Part shown: in pieces, positions 38,551-48,513 of the stretch | How the letters are laid out: each line of letters begins with the position of its first letter | How positions within the stretch are numbered: the stretch's first letter is position 1 | Assembly (NCBI RefSeq): GCF_022179405.1 | Contig: NZ_BPQT01000009.1 | Location: 20,425-84,424, forward strand | DNA length: 64,000 nucleotides | Direction: 5' to 3' | Source: Methylobacterium marchantiae | GTDB taxonomy: Bacteria; Pseudomonadota; Alphaproteobacteria; Rhizobiales; Beijerinckiaceae | Program-made: the position numbers and the translations under genes | The notes under the pieces: generated by a model | The model's input: the letters and a program-made list of their open reading frames with translations, nothing else | Told to the model about the DNA's origin: nothing | The model's database searches: none

Positions 38551-40392
38551 ATGACCGACCGCCTCGACGAAGCTCGACGCGCCCTGAAAACCACCTTCGG
38601 CTACGACGATTTCCGCCCGGGCCAGGATGAGGTGATCGGTGCCGTCCTCGACGGGACGGACGTGTTCGCGGTGATGCCGACGGGGTCGGGCAAGTCGATG
38701 ACCTATCAGCTTCCGGCCCTGGTCGAATCGTCGCTCACGGTGGTGGTGTCGCCACTGATCGCTCTGATGCACGATCAGGTTCAGCAGATGATCGGCTTCG
38801 GCGTCGAGGCCGCGACCCTGAACTCCTCGGTGGCCGAGGCGACCTCGCGCGAGACCTGGCGCAAGATCCGCTCGGGCGATCTCCGCCTGCTCTTCGTCTC
38901 GCCCGAGCGGCTGATGATGGAAGGGCTGATGGAGGCCCTGCGCGGGGCCGGCGTGCGGCGGCTCGCCGTGGACGAGGCCCATTGCGTCTCGCAATGGGGG
39001 CATGATTTCCGGCCCGAATACCGTGATCTCGCCCGCGCCCGCGAGGCCCTCGGCAACGTCCAGACCCTGGCGCTCACCGCCACCGCCGACAAGGCGACGC
39101 GGGCCGACATCACCGAGCGGCTGTTCCCGGCCGGCCGCGACCTCAAGGCCTTCGTCCATTCCTTCGACCGGCCGAACATCCGCCTGACCTTCGCGCCGAA
39201 GGACAACCCCACCCGCCAGATCGAGCGCTTCCTCAAGCACCGCCGCTCCGAGAGCGGGATCATCTACTGCTCGTCGAGGAAGCGTACCGAGCAGCTCGCC
39301 GAGACGCTGGCCAAGGACGGCTTCAACGCCCTGCCCTACCATGCCGGCCTCGACCAGGGCACGCGGATGAAGAACCAAGACACGTTCCTGCAGGAGGACG
39401 GGGTGGTGATGACCGCCACCGTGGCCTTCGGCATGGGCATCAACAAGCCTGACGTACGCTTCGTCTGCCATGCCGACATGCCCTCCAACGTCGAGGGCTA
39501 CTATCAGGAGATCGGCCGCGCCGGCCGCGACGGCCTGCCGGCCGACACGCTCACCATCTACGGCCTCGACGACATGTCCCTCCGCCGCCGCCAGATCGAC
39601 GAGAAGGACGTGCCCGACGAGCGCCGCCGGGTGGAACGCCGCAAGCTCGAAGCGATGATCGCGCTCTGCGAGGGGGCGACCTGCCGGCGCCAGTCCCTGC
39701 TCAGCTATTTCGGAGAGGCGAGCGAGCCGTGCGGCCGCTGCGACCTGTGCCGCAGCGGCGTCTCCCTCGTCGATGCCACCGTGCCGGCGCAGAAGCTGCT
39801 CTCGGCCATCGTCCGCACCGGCCAGAGGTTCGGAGCGGCCTATGTCTGCGACGTGGTCCACGGCAAGGAATCCGACACGATCCGCCGCAACGGCCACACG
39901 GCGCTGAAGACCTTCGGCGTCGGGGCCGACAAGCCCTTGCCGGCCTGGCGGGCCATGCTGCGCCAGCTCTTCGCCGCCGGCGCCGTGGCGGAGAACGACG
40001 ACGGGTTCGGCGGCCTTTCCCTCACCGAGAAGGGCGAGGCCATCCTGTTCGGCCGCGAGGCCATCCAGATGCGACCCGATCCCGAGCCGAAAGCCGCCGA
40101 ACCGCGCGACCGCAAGCGCGGCGGCGCGGCACGCGAGGACGCGACGCTCGATCTCGACCCGGCGACGGAAGCCCTGTTCCAGCATCTCAGGGGCCTGCGC
40201 GCCACCATCGCCCGCACCGAGGGCATCGCCGCCTTCATGGTCTTCCCTGACCGCACCCTGATCGAGATGGCCAAGGCCAAGCCGGTCGACCTCTATGCCC
40301 TGCGCACGGTGCACGGTGTCGGCGAGCGCAAGCGCGACGCCTATGGCGACCGCTTCGTCTCGGCCATCGCCACGTACTTGTCGCAGAGCTAG
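38551..40392 (+). CDS. recQ: ATP-dependent DNA helicase RecQ
   Basis: A 3'-5' helicase acting in recombination and stalled-fork repair. The 613-residue protein shows Walker [17 protein letters not shown] (42-57), [18 protein letters not shown], the helicase motif [12 protein letters not shown], a zinc-binding [11 protein letters not shown] ... CGRCDLC, a winged-helix region, and a C-terminal HRDC domain ([19 protein letters not shown]). Length is typical. It is divergent from the dsbB/DUF5993 pair. Confidence 0.97.
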   Translation: MTDRLDEARRALKTTFGYDDFRPGQDEVIGAVLDGTDVFAVMPTGSGKSMTYQLPALVESSLTVVVSPLIALMHDQVQQMIGFGVEAATLNSSVAEATSRETWRKIRSGDLRLLFVSPERLMMEGLMEALRGAGVRRLAVDEAHCVSQWGHDFRPEYRDLARAREALGNVQTLALTATADKATRADITERLFPAGRDLKAFVHSFDRPNIRLTFAPKDNPTRQIERFLKHRRSESGIIYCSSRKRTEQLAETLAKDGFNALPYHAGLDQGTRMKNQDTFLQEDGVVMTATVAFGMGINKPDVRFVCHADMPSNVEGYYQEIGRAGRDGLPADTLTIYGLDDMSLRRRQIDEKDVPDERRRVERRKLEAMIALCEGATCRRQSLLSYFGEASEPCGRCDLCRSGVSLVDATVPAQKLLSAIVRTGQRFGAAYVCDVVHGKESDTIRRNGHTALKTFGVGADKPLPAWRAMLRQLFAAGAVAENDDGFGGLSLTEKGEAILFGREAIQMRPDPEPKAAEPRDRKRGGAAREDATLDLDPATEALFQHLRGLRATIARTEGIAAFMVFPDRTLIEMAKAKPVDLYALRTVHGVGERKRDAYGDRFVSAIATYLSQS

Positions 40393-40525
40393 ACCGGGAT
40401 GCCTGATGCGGTTTCGCACTCGTGCGATGCCCGTCCCATCGTGTAGGGACGAGATTCGGCGATCCGTTCGCGGGCTCGCCGGACTGTCTCTGCTGCAGGA
40501 CAAGTGTCTTCGCAGCGCGCACCAA

Positions 40526-41755
40526 GTGTCTTCGCCCCGCCTAACGGATACCCGAATCATCGCCTCGGATTTGCCGGCCCCCGCCTCCCTGCCTCGCCAG
40601 GTCTTCTACATGCCGGGCTTCGACCCGCGTGAGCCCGAGACCTATTGGGGCCTCTTCCGACGGGAGAGCCGGCTGACCTCCGTCAGGCGCGGGATGGCCA
40701 TCGCCGTGAGCAACCCGACGAGATCCTCGGACGGGCTGCGCCTCGATTGGGAGGTGGAGGCCGACGGCGCGCCGACGCGCTACACCCTGCTGCGCTGGGA
40801 CGACATCGTCCGCGCCCGTTTCCCGCGCTCGCCGCTGCGGCGCCTCGTGGAGGTACCGGCTCTGTGGTGGCGGCTGTCCCGCAGCGGCTACGTCAAACGC
40901 TTCCGCCGCGAGGCCAAGCGCTTCGCCCGCGTCATCATCGGTGTCCACGCGATCTATGCCGCGCTGGTCGTCCTCTCGTTCGTGCTGGCCTCACTTCCCG
41001 CCTGGCTGGGGCCCGCGCAGTGGCGGCCCTGGAGCCTCGCGGCGATTCCGGTGCTCGCCTACGCGATCCATCTCGGCCTGATGGCGGTGACGCGGGGAAA
41101 GCCGTTCTACGTCGCCCATCTCGTGGACGACACCGCCTTCACCTACGACCATGCCAGCGGCGCCGAAAACCGGATGCGCCGCCGCCTCGATGCCTTCGCG
41201 GAAGAGATCCGCGCGGCCGAAGGCAAGGCGTCCGAGATCGTCGTCATCGGCCATTCCTCGTCGAGCTTTCTCGGCATCGAGGCCCTCGACAGGATCCTCG
41301 GCGGCGATCCCGATTTCGGGCAGCGCGAGACACCGGTCTCCTTTGTCAGCATCGGCAGCGTGATCCCGTGGATCACCCTCGATGCGCCGGCGGCCGAGAT
41401 GCGTGCGGCCCTCTCCCGGGTCGCGGCGGCACCGGCGATCCGCTGGCTCGACGTGCGCGCGAAATGGGACTGGCTCTCGGTCCATGACCGCGACGTGCTC
41501 ACCGCATCGGGCGTACCATCGCCCCAGGATCACCGGCCGGTGGAGATCCATGTCCGCATCACCGACCTGATCGAGCGCAAGATCATCGCGCGGCGCAAGT
41601 GGAACCTGTTCCGCATGCATTTCCAACTTTTGATGTCGAGCCTCAACCCGGAAGCGTTCGATTACGTCGCCTTCGTCGTGGGGCCGGAACCCATCCACAG
41701 CATCATCGATCGATGCCGTGGTGCCGGCGTCCTGCCCTCGGCGAAATCGGCCTGA
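40526..41755 (+). CDS. Alpha/beta-hydrolase-like membrane protein, unknown function
   Basis: A 409-residue protein with VFYMPGFDPREPETYWGLF near the N-terminus, a central pair of hydrophobic helices (IYAALVVLSFVLASLPAWLG and SLAAIPVLAYAIHLGLMAV), and a C-terminal part with IVVIGHSSSSFLGIEALD, a nucleophile-elbow-like GHSSSS, and later VSFVSIGSVIPW. It looks like a hydrolase fold interrupted by a membrane hairpin. The catalytic triad beyond Ser is not certain. The start is a guess: GTG 40526 covers the conserved VFYMPGF; TTG 40571 and ATG 40610 are alternatives. Confidence 0.75.
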   Translation: MSSPRLTDTRIIASDLPAPASLPRQVFYMPGFDPREPETYWGLFRRESRLTSVRRGMAIAVSNPTRSSDGLRLDWEVEADGAPTRYTLLRWDDIVRARFPRSPLRRLVEVPALWWRLSRSGYVKRFRREAKRFARVIIGVHAIYAALVVLSFVLASLPAWLGPAQWRPWSLAAIPVLAYAIHLGLMAVTRGKPFYVAHLVDDTAFTYDHASGAENRMRRRLDAFAEEIRAAEGKASEIVVIGHSSSSFLGIEALDRILGGDPDFGQRETPVSFVSIGSVIPWITLDAPAAEMRAALSRVAAAPAIRWLDVRAKWDWLSVHDRDVLTASGVPSPQDHRPVEIHVRITDLIERKIIARRKWNLFRMHFQLLMSSLNPEAFDYVAFVVGPEPIHSIIDRCRGAGVLPSAKSA

Positions 41756-41912
41756 GTTCGGTTTTCGGCGAGGGCGCATGGCCGGACGCCGCTTTGACGT
41801 GTTGCCAGCACGGGCGCTTACACTCTAGAGCCGAGCCAACTTGGCGCATGTCGTGCGAGTCCCGTCCAAAGGGAGCTGCGCGAGAGGCGCCTGAGCGGTC
41901 GAGAGGGCTCGC

Positions 41913-44132
41913 ATGTTCCGCAACGATGTTCCGATCACCCCAGAGCTGGTCCGCCAGCATGGCCTGACGCCGGACGAGTACGAGCGTTTCCGCGGCCTCA
42001 TCGACCGCGATCCGACGCTGACCGAGCTCGGCATCGTCTCGGCCATGTGGAACGAGCACTGCTCCTACAAGTCGTCCCGCAAACACCTGCGCGGTCTGCC
42101 GACCAAGGCGCCGTGGGTGATCCAGGGGCCTGGCGAGAATGCCGGCGTCATCGACATCGGCGACGGTCTCGCCTGCGTCTTCAAGATGGAGAGCCACAAC
42201 CACCCGAGCTTCATCGAGCCCTATCAGGGCGCGGCCACCGGCGTCGGCGGCATCCTGCGCGATGTGTTCACCATGGGTGCCCGACCGATCGCGGCTTTGA
42301 ACGCTCTTCGCTTCGGCTCGCCCGACCATCCGCGCACGCGCCACCTCGTCTCGGGCGTGGTGGCCGGCATCGGCGGCTACGGCAACTCTTTCGGTGTGCC
42401 CACCGTGGGCGGCGCCGTCGGCTTCCACCCGCGTTACGACGGCAACATCCTCGTCAACGCCATGGCGGTCGGTCTCGCCCGCACCGACGGCATCTTCTAC
42501 GCGGCGGCCACCGGCATCGGAAATCCGATCGTCTATCTCGGCTCGAAGACCGGACGCGACGGCATCCACGGCGCCAGCATGGCCTCGGCGGAATTCGACG
42601 AATCCTCCGAATCGAAGCGCCCTACGGTTCAGGTCGGCGACCCTTTCGCCGAGAAGTTGCTGCTCGAGGCCTGCCTCGAGCTCATGGCGTCGGGCGCCGT
42701 CATCGCAATCCAGGACATGGGCGCGGCGGGGCTGACCTGCTCGGCCGTCGAGATGGGCGCCAAGGGCGATCTCGGCGTGGAGCTCCACATCGAGAAGGTG
42801 CCGGCGCGCGAAGCGAACATGAGCGCCTACGAGATGATGCTCTCGGAGAGCCAGGAGCGCATGCTGATGGTGCTCAAGCCCGGCATGGAGGCCGAGGCCG
42901 AGGCTATCTTCGTCAAATGGGGTCTCGATTTCGCGATCATCGGGCACACCACCGACACGCTGCGCTTCGTCGTCAAGCATGACGGCGTCGTGATGGCCGA
43001 CCTGCCGATCAAGGAACTCGGCGACGAGGCGCCTCTCTACGACCGGCCGCACATCGCCAACACCCACCAGTCGGTCATCGCTGCGGCCGACGTGCCGGCG
43101 ACCATCGGCCATGCAGAGGCGCTGAAGCGGCTCGTCGGATCGCCCGACCTGTCGTCCAAGCGCTGGGTCTACGAGCAGTACGACCATTTCATCGGCGGCA
43201 ACACCGTGCAGAAGCCCGGCGGCGACGCCGCCATCGTCCGCGTCGAGGACGGACCCAAGGGCCTCGCCATGACCGCCGACGTGACGCCGCGCTATTGCGA
43301 GGCCGATCCCGTCCAGGGCGGCCGTCAGGCCGTGGCGGAAGCCTGGCGCAACATCACGGCGGTGGGCGCCAAGCCGCTCGCCATCACCGACAACCTGAAT
43401 TTCGGCAATCCCGAGAAGCCCGAGGTGATGGGCCAGCTCGTCGGCTGCCTGAAGGGAATCGGCGAGGCCTGCCTCGCCCTCGATTTCCCCGTCGTCTCCG
43501 GCAACGTCTCCCTCTACAACGAGACGAACGGCGTCGGCATCCTGCCGACCCCGACCATCGGCGGTGTCGGGCTCCTCGACGATGTCACCCGGCACGCGAC
43601 GATCTCGCTGAAGCGCGAGGGCGACATGCTGGTCCTCGTCGGCGCCACCGAAGGCTGGCTCGGACAGTCGGTCTATCTGTCCGTGGTCTCCGGCCGCGAG
43701 GACGGCGCGCCGCCCCCGGTCGACCTCGCCGCGGAACGCCGCAACGGCGATTTCGTGCGCGGTCTCATCGTCTCCGGCCTCGTGGACACGGTCCACGACC
43801 TCTCCGACGGAGGTCTTGCCGTGGCGCTCGCCGAAATGGCGATCGCGGGCGGCATCGGCGCGACTCTGCCCGAGGCACCGGAGGGCCTCCCCGTCCACGC
43901 CTATCTCTTCGGCGAGGACCAGGCGCGCTACCTCCTCAGCGTCGCCCCGGAGAACGTGGGCGATCTTCTCTACAGCGCCAATGCGCAGGGGATTCCGGCC
44001 CTCGTCGTCGGCCTCACGGGATCGCGGGATTTGACCCTGCCGGGGGGCGAGACCATATCGGTCGCGGATTTGCGCAAGGCGCATGAGGACTGGCTGCCGA
44101 ACTACATGGCGACCCGGCCCGCCGCGGCCTGA
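41913..44132 (+). CDS. purL: Phosphoribosylformylglycinamidine synthase subunit PurL
   Basis: FGAM synthase II of purine synthesis, converting FGAR to FGAM with ATP and ammonia from PurQ. The 739-residue length is normal for the small-type PurL. Motifs seen: [15 protein letters not shown] with the catalytic His, [26 protein letters not shown], and [15 protein letters not shown]. It is the first gene of a run purL-bolA-DUF29-grxD. Confidence 0.97.
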   Translation: MFRNDVPITPELVRQHGLTPDEYERFRGLIDRDPTLTELGIVSAMWNEHCSYKSSRKHLRGLPTKAPWVIQGPGENAGVIDIGDGLACVFKMESHNHPSFIEPYQGAATGVGGILRDVFTMGARPIAALNALRFGSPDHPRTRHLVSGVVAGIGGYGNSFGVPTVGGAVGFHPRYDGNILVNAMAVGLARTDGIFYAAATGIGNPIVYLGSKTGRDGIHGASMASAEFDESSESKRPTVQVGDPFAEKLLLEACLELMASGAVIAIQDMGAAGLTCSAVEMGAKGDLGVELHIEKVPAREANMSAYEMMLSESQERMLMVLKPGMEAEAEAIFVKWGLDFAIIGHTTDTLRFVVKHDGVVMADLPIKELGDEAPLYDRPHIANTHQSVIAAADVPATIGHAEALKRLVGSPDLSSKRWVYEQYDHFIGGNTVQKPGGDAAIVRVEDGPKGLAMTADVTPRYCEADPVQGGRQAVAEAWRNITAVGAKPLAITDNLNFGNPEKPEVMGQLVGCLKGIGEACLALDFPVVSGNVSLYNETNGVGILPTPTIGGVGLLDDVTRHATISLKREGDMLVLVGATEGWLGQSVYLSVVSGREDGAPPPVDLAAERRNGDFVRGLIVSGLVDTVHDLSDGGLAVALAEMAIAGGIGATLPEAPEGLPVHAYLFGEDQARYLLSVAPENVGDLLYSANAQGIPALVVGLTGSRDLTLPGGETISVADLRKAHEDWLPNYMATRPAAA

Positions 44133-44157
44133 ACATCATTCGAGAGGGATACGTCCG

Positions 44158-44394
44158 ATGCCGATGGATTCGCGCGAGATCGAGGCCATGATCCGGGAGG
44201 CGCTGCCCGACGCCACGATCGAGATCAAGGATCTCGCCGGAGACGGCGATCACTACGCCGCCACGGTCATTTCCTCGGCCTTCAAGGGCAAGACCCGGGT
44301 GGCCCAGCACCAGCTCGTCTACGGCGCGCTCCAGGGTCGGATGGGAGGCGTGCTCCACGCTCTTGCGCTGACGACGGGCGTCCCGCAGGATTGA
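44158..44394 (+). CDS. BolA family protein
   Basis: A 78-residue BolA/IbaG-like protein, starting MPMDSREIEAMIREALPDAT. It has GDHYAATVIS and FKGKTRVAQHQLVYGALQGRM with the conserved C-terminal His. BolA proteins bind [2Fe-2S] clusters together with monothiol glutaredoxins and act in iron-sulfur handling. It lies 25 bases after purL, and grxD is two genes downstream, which fits. The start at 44158 has GAGAGGG upstream. Confidence 0.92.
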   Translation: MPMDSREIEAMIREALPDATIEIKDLAGDGDHYAATVISSAFKGKTRVAQHQLVYGALQGRMGGVLHALALTTGVPQD

Positions 44395-44416
44395 GTCGGT
44401 TCGCGGGATCGATCCG

Positions 44417-44923
44417 ATGGAACAGCCGAGCCTCTACGACGACGACATCGTGACCTGGGCCGAAGAACAGGCAGCGGCGGTGCGTGCACTGGCGTCGCGG
44501 TCAGATCTGTCGAACGTCCTCGATTGGGAGAACATCGCCGAGGAGATCGAGAGCTTGGGGCGGTCTCAGATCCAGGGCGTCGAGAGCGCGCTCCTTCTCG
44601 TCCTTATCCATGTGCTCAAGTACCTTTCGGCCCCATCCGCCCAATCGACACGATCATGGCGTGTGGAGGTCGTCGCCTTCCATGCGACGGCATGCCGGAA
44701 CTACAAGCGGTCGATGCGGCAGCGGATCGACTGGCAGGATCTCTGGACGACCGCGAAGGCGAATGCCGATGTGTCGCTCAAGATGTTCGGCGACAGGCTC
44801 GTCGGCGGTCTTCCCGAGACGATGCCGTTTGAGCCGGAAGAGCTCGTTTCCAAGACCTTCGACATGGATTGGGCGCTGGCGCGCCTCGCGGCGGCGGTGG
44901 AAACGCCGGGCGACCATCACTAG
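44417..44923 (+). CDS. DUF29 family protein
   Basis: A 168-residue helical protein with LYDDDIVTWAEEQAAAVRAL, DWENIAEEIESLGRSQ and a central RSWRVEVVAFHATACRNY. This arrangement is the DUF29 pattern, a family frequent in Cyanobacteria and Alphaproteobacteria with no assigned function. It sits between bolA and grxD, genes that are usually neighbours in this order, so it looks inserted. A ribosome site (GGATC) is weak. Confidence 0.85.
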   Translation: MEQPSLYDDDIVTWAEEQAAAVRALASRSDLSNVLDWENIAEEIESLGRSQIQGVESALLLVLIHVLKYLSAPSAQSTRSWRVEVVAFHATACRNYKRSMRQRIDWQDLWTTAKANADVSLKMFGDRLVGGLPETMPFEPEELVSKTFDMDWALARLAAAVETPGDHH

Positions 44924-44949
44924 ATCAAGCATCAAGTAGAGGAGTTAAC

Positions 44950-45291
44950 ATGACCGACGCCAACACCACCATCAAGACCGAGATTGATTCCCAGGACGTG
45001 GTCGTGTTCATGAAGGGCACGCCGCAATTCCCCATGTGCGGCTTTTCGGGCCAGGTCGTGCAGATCCTCAATTACCTGGAAGTGCCGTTCAAGGGCGTGA
45101 ACGTCCTCGACGACATGGCCATCCGCGACGGCATCAAGGCTTTCTCGAACTGGCCGACCATTCCGCAGATCTACGTGAAGGGCGAATTCGTCGGCGGCTG
45201 CGACATCACCCGCGAGATGTTCCAGTCCGGCGAATTGCAGCAGTTCCTGTCCGAGAAGGGCATCCCGGTAAAGGCGACCGCCGTCGCCTGA
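44950..45291 (+). CDS. grxD: Monothiol glutaredoxin, Grx4 type
   Basis: A 113-residue monothiol glutaredoxin with the CGFS active site in PMCGFSGQVVQIL, preceded by VVVFMKGTPQFP and followed by WPTIPQIYVKGEFVGGCDI. CGFS-type Grx4 carries and delivers [2Fe-2S] clusters, partly with BolA. The ATG has GGAG six bases upstream. It ends the purL-bolA-DUF29-grxD run. Confidence 0.96.
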   Translation: MTDANTTIKTEIDSQDVVVFMKGTPQFPMCGFSGQVVQILNYLEVPFKGVNVLDDMAIRDGIKAFSNWPTIPQIYVKGEFVGGCDITREMFQSGELQQFLSEKGIPVKATAVA

Positions 45292-45994
45292 ACCCGCCTC
45301 TTCTCGACACCCGCCGATCGATCTGGGGCGCGCAAGCGTCCTTTTTCGTGTCCGCTGCAGTGGATCGGTTCCTTCCGGTCAAACGTCGGAGCGCGCCGTT
45401 AGACAAACGCGGCTCCGCGCGGAACGCCGACCCGACTCACACTTCCGATCATCCACGCCGCTCCTCTCCGGAACGATGATTGTCACCGGTTTTGATGGTT
45501 TCCAGGCAAGATCGAAACTCGAAAGTGCATAGGCCTGATTACTTAGGCAAGTCGGCCATTGAGGCCTATTCCTGGGACATCCAACGCATTGATCCATCTT
45601 CGGCGAACGTGATCTGGACATTCTTCCGGCGTTCAGGGCTCGAAAGAGCCGGAGACACGGCACACTTGCTTTTAGGACTCGGATCCAGACCCCGACACCG
45701 CAAGCAACGACTTGTCTAAGACTTTTTCCAGCCAGAGAGGATTTGTGTCTTGTCGCACAGACGTGCCCAGGATTCCCTTTGAGCATTTTTTAAGCAGCGG
45801 AGACTTTGCCCCACTCCGGTCAAACCTGTAATCGCGTGTGCTTTCGCACTGCGAAAACTGTGCGGCGATGCGAAAGCAAATTAAGCGTAAATAATCGGGG
45901 CGGGCGGGAACTTGTTGCCGTTATCCCCATTATCCGCTTATACGCGCCCAACGACCCCTGCGAAATCCGCACGGCTCAAGGTCCGGTGACCGCA
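45292..45994. other. Long poorly coding region after grxD
   Basis: About 700 bases with no convincing gene on either strand. Short open frames exist (for example 45480-45719 + and 45379-45786 -) but have no ribosome sites and no family resemblance. The stretch from about 45480 to 45900 looks less GC-rich than its neighbours and includes runs such as GACTTTTTCCAG and GAGCATTTTTTAAG. It may hold a decayed gene or a small RNA. Confidence 0.55.
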
Positions 45995-46210
45995 ATGCCA
46001 GTGTTCGAAGCAAAAAATCTAGATTGCGAATTCGAGGGCCAAGCCCTGCTCGCGGCAATCCTGTTTCCGACCCTGGAAGCTCGGGATCGTGCTTTGACGC
46101 ATGGCCGCAACCGCGCAGCTCGCGCCTGCGCGATGGCCGATCCGATGACGATCGAGCCGCGCTATCCGAGTTCGCTCCGCGATCCCGAAGTCGAGGTCCA
46201 GGCCTCCTGA
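45995..46210 (+). CDS. Possible small protein, unknown
   Basis: A 71-codon frame starting MPVFEAKNLDCEFEGQALLA. It has a plausible fold of alternating segments but no recognised family. The ribosome site is weak (AAGG 13 bases upstream). It could be a real small gene or chance. It converges with the coiled-coil gene. Confidence 0.35.
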   Translation: MPVFEAKNLDCEFEGQALLAAILFPTLEARDRALTHGRNRAARACAMADPMTIEPRYPSSLRDPEVEVQAS

Positions 46211-46265
46211 AGCATTCCGCGTAAGGCGGTTCTTCCGAGGCCTGACATCCTCGTTTGCCGTCTGC

Positions 46266-47090
46266 TTACCATGTCTGGGTGGTGATGAGCCCCTGCTTGG
46301 TCACGACAGCCCAGCCGCGACCGCGTCGCTCCACCGAATCGACCTTGCCGATGCCAGGTATGGTGTCGCCCGGACCGACCTCGACGAGGCGATGTCGGCG
46401 GTCTTCGATGACGGCCACGCCGTTATAAACTTCTCGTACCGCCCAACTCTCGATGACGGCCGGCGCCGAAGCCTTCGGCTTGTCGGAGATGGACCCGGTC
46501 TCCGTCGGCTCGGGCTGAGGCGCTCTGGACGCTTGGGGAGCGACGACCGGAGCCGCGGGAGCTGGCGGTGCAGCGCGCTTTTCCAATTGTGCCGTCAGAG
46601 CGGCGATCTTCGCCGTCTGGTCGCGCTCGGTCTGGTCCTGCCGTTCGGCCACGCTGGCGACCTTCGCCACGATAGTCTGCTCGGACTTGCCGATCCGGTC
46701 GTTGAGCGTAGCGGAGCGGTTCCTGGCTTCGCTGCGAACCGACTCGGTGGCATCCTGGACCTGGGCCAGGACTTTCCCGATCTTCTCGATCTCACCCTGT
46801 AGACGGGCGACGTCCGCGTGCCTCGTATCGAGGCGGGACTGGATCTGCGTCAGTGTCTCGGAGGAGCGATCGGCCTTCGGCGAAACCAGACTCATCGCGC
46901 CCGCACCCATGGCGAGGCCGAGGGTGAGCGCGGCTGCGGTGACACCGGCGAGGAGCGGGTCCACCGAGGGCAGGCGCTTGCGGGCCTGCGGCACCGGCGC
47001 AGCCTTCGCCTTGGCGTCGGCGACGGCCTGTTTCAGTAGCGCTTCCGGCGACCGATCGGATGACGCCGCTCCGATGACCTTGTCCGCCAT
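46266..47090 (-). CDS. Membrane-anchored coiled-coil protein, unknown
   Basis: A 274-residue protein. It has a cytosolic N-terminus, one hydrophobic segment (LLAGVTAAALTLGLAMGAGA), a predicted coiled coil (QIQSRLDTRHADVARLQGEI onward), a Pro/Ala-rich linker, and a C-terminal beta domain (VAVIEDRRHRLVEVGPGDTI, RRGRGWAVVTKQGLITTQTW). The last part resembles the periplasmic domain of GspC/PilP-like secretion or pilus-assembly proteins, but no full match is claimed. ATG 47090 has AGGAAG upstream. Confidence 0.75.
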   Translation of the reverse strand: MADKVIGAASSDRSPEALLKQAVADAKAKAAPVPQARKRLPSVDPLLAGVTAAALTLGLAMGAGAMSLVSPKADRSSETLTQIQSRLDTRHADVARLQGEIEKIGKVLAQVQDATESVRSEARNRSATLNDRIGKSEQTIVAKVASVAERQDQTERDQTAKIAALTAQLEKRAAPPAPAAPVVAPQASRAPQPEPTETGSISDKPKASAPAVIESWAVREVYNGVAVIEDRRHRLVEVGPGDTIPGIGKVDSVERRGRGWAVVTKQGLITTQTW

Positions 47091-47242
47091 GACCCGTTCT
47101 TCCTGTTCGACCACGTCACCATTGATTAAGGACGTTTGTTTACCGAAAGGTTACCAGAGGCCGAAGAATGCCGGGGTCGACCCGTCCGGTCGGTCGGGTA
47201 AAGTTGGTTCTTGGGCGCGGAGCGGACGGGAGCGACACCGGC

Positions 47243-47572
47243 ATGTCAGGTAAGATTCTGCCCTACGGCCTGGCCCTCGGTCTGACCCTGGACATGACGC
47301 TCCAGGCGTCGGCACTCGAGCCGGTTCGGCCGGAGCCGCAACAGGCGGCGAAGCCTTGCCCTCGGCACGGCGCAGGATTCATCCGCATCCCGGGCTCGGA
47401 GACCTGCATCCGTGTCGGTGGCCGGGCGAGGACGGGGCTCGACCTCCGCTCAGGCGAGGACGGCTCGGCCGCGCGCCCAGTCGCCGGTGGCCGATTGTCC
47501 GTCGATACCCGCACGGAATCGGATTACGGCCCGGTGCGGACCTATGTGCGGATCGATGCGGGCCGGCGCTGA
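47243..47572 (+). CDS. Short porin-like protein (Porin_2 N-terminal module)
   Basis: A 109-residue secreted protein. After a signal peptide ending near QASALEP comes PCPRHGAGFIRIPGSETCIR, then VGGRARTGLDL and RLSVDTRTESDYGPVRTYVR. These are the N-terminal strands of the Hyphomicrobiales Porin_2 family (the motif has two cysteines, CP...TC). Full porins are some 350-550 residues; here the frame stops after about three strands. It may be a truncated porin or a stand-alone small outer-membrane protein. Confidence 0.7.
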   Translation: MSGKILPYGLALGLTLDMTLQASALEPVRPEPQQAAKPCPRHGAGFIRIPGSETCIRVGGRARTGLDLRSGEDGSAARPVAGGRLSVDTRTESDYGPVRTYVRIDAGRR

Positions 47573-47575
47573 CGC

Positions 47576-48064
47576 CTACAGGCTGCGTGACAGCACCAGG
47601 GGCTGGCTGCGTCCCGCCGCGCCCTTGCCATAGGGCGAAGGCGGCTGCGAGGGGCGGCCATAGACCGTGGTCGTCCTCGACCGGTTCATGTCCTCGGCCA
47701 GGGATTTCACCAGGCTCTCGGAGACCGTCCGCGCCGTCGCCAGGACGACCTGGCTGGTCTCGACCACCTCGGCGAAGCGCCGATGTGCGGCTTTCAGGCC
47801 CTCGACAGCATCCGGGGCGAAACGCGCGAGGGCGATGGCATTGGCCTTGGCGACTTCGAGACCCTGCATGTAGGCAGCCGCCAGGGCGGTCTTCCGCTCC
47901 GTCTGCGACAGGCCCTGGCGCAGGCGTCCGGCCCGAACGTGGCCGCCTTCCTCCGTCAGGATCTCCTCCAGCGCCCGCATCGTCTGCATGATGTGGGCGA
48001 TCAGGGCGTCCGCGCCGGCCCGGTCGAGGATGCGCAGGGTCTTGGTCTCAGTTGCGGGTCGCAT
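47576..48064 (-). CDS. FlgN-like flagellar protein
   Basis: A 162-residue helical protein (RALEEILTEEGGHVRAGRL, LSQTERKTALAAAYMQGLEV) similar in size and pattern to FlgN-type chaperones of the hook-associated proteins. An AGGAGG ribosome site lies six bases before the ATG. It overlaps the end of the rod-binding gene by 17 bases, so it belongs to the flgI-flgJ-flgN leftward run. Confidence 0.72.
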   Translation of the reverse strand: MRPATETKTLRILDRAGADALIAHIMQTMRALEEILTEEGGHVRAGRLRQGLSQTERKTALAAAYMQGLEVAKANAIALARFAPDAVEGLKAAHRRFAEVVETSQVVLATARTVSESLVKSLAEDMNRSRTTTVYGRPSQPPSPYGKGAAGRSQPLVLSRSL

Positions 48065-48473
48065 TGCCGGCCTCCTGCATCTTCATCATCTCGCGGTAGA
48101 CCTGATCGGCGATGCCGATACCGCCGCTCTTCACCACCTGGCCCGCATATTCCTTGGTCAGCATCGACCGGTAGACCGCGCCGCCGGTGCCGTTGTCGCC
48201 GAGAGGGCCGTCGGTCCCCTCGGACGTCGCGAGGCGGTCGAGGGTCTGCTCCAGGAACATCGCCTCGAAATCGTTGGACGCCTTGCGCGCCTTGACCTCC
48301 GCCGGCGTCTTGCCCGTGGCGGCGGATGCCGCGGCGAGCTTGGTGTTCGCGGCCGTAGCGGCGGACTTGGCGGTATCGGACTTCAGGCCAGTGCTCACCG
48401 ATTTGGCGATGTCGCCGACGATGGCCTTGCCGACGCCGATGGCGGCCTTGGCTGCAAGGGGTGCGAACAGCAT
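48048..48473 (-). CDS. Rod-binding protein, FlgJ N-terminal type
   Basis: A 141-residue protein with the rod-binding domain: KASNDFEAMFLEQTLDRLAT, GGAVYRSMLTKEYAGQVVKS and IADQVYREMMKMQE. It lacks the muramidase domain of enteric FlgJ, as usual in Alphaproteobacteria. It helps assemble the flagellar rod in the periplasm. The ATG at 48473 has GAGG eight bases upstream; an ATG two codons earlier has the site too close. Confidence 0.88.
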   Translation of the reverse strand: MLFAPLAAKAAIGVGKAIVGDIAKSVSTGLKSDTAKSAATAANTKLAAASAATGKTPAEVKARKASNDFEAMFLEQTLDRLATSEGTDGPLGDNGTGGAVYRSMLTKEYAGQVVKSGGIGIADQVYREMMKMQEAGNATRN

Positions 48474-48513
48474 GGTCATCGCCTCACGGGTTGGAGGAGG
48501 AAGAGGTTCAGCA

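Noticed and set aside
45480-45719. 79-codon open frame after grxD
   Set aside because: No ribosome site, no family resemblance and codon use unlike its neighbours; kept only as part of the unexplained region.
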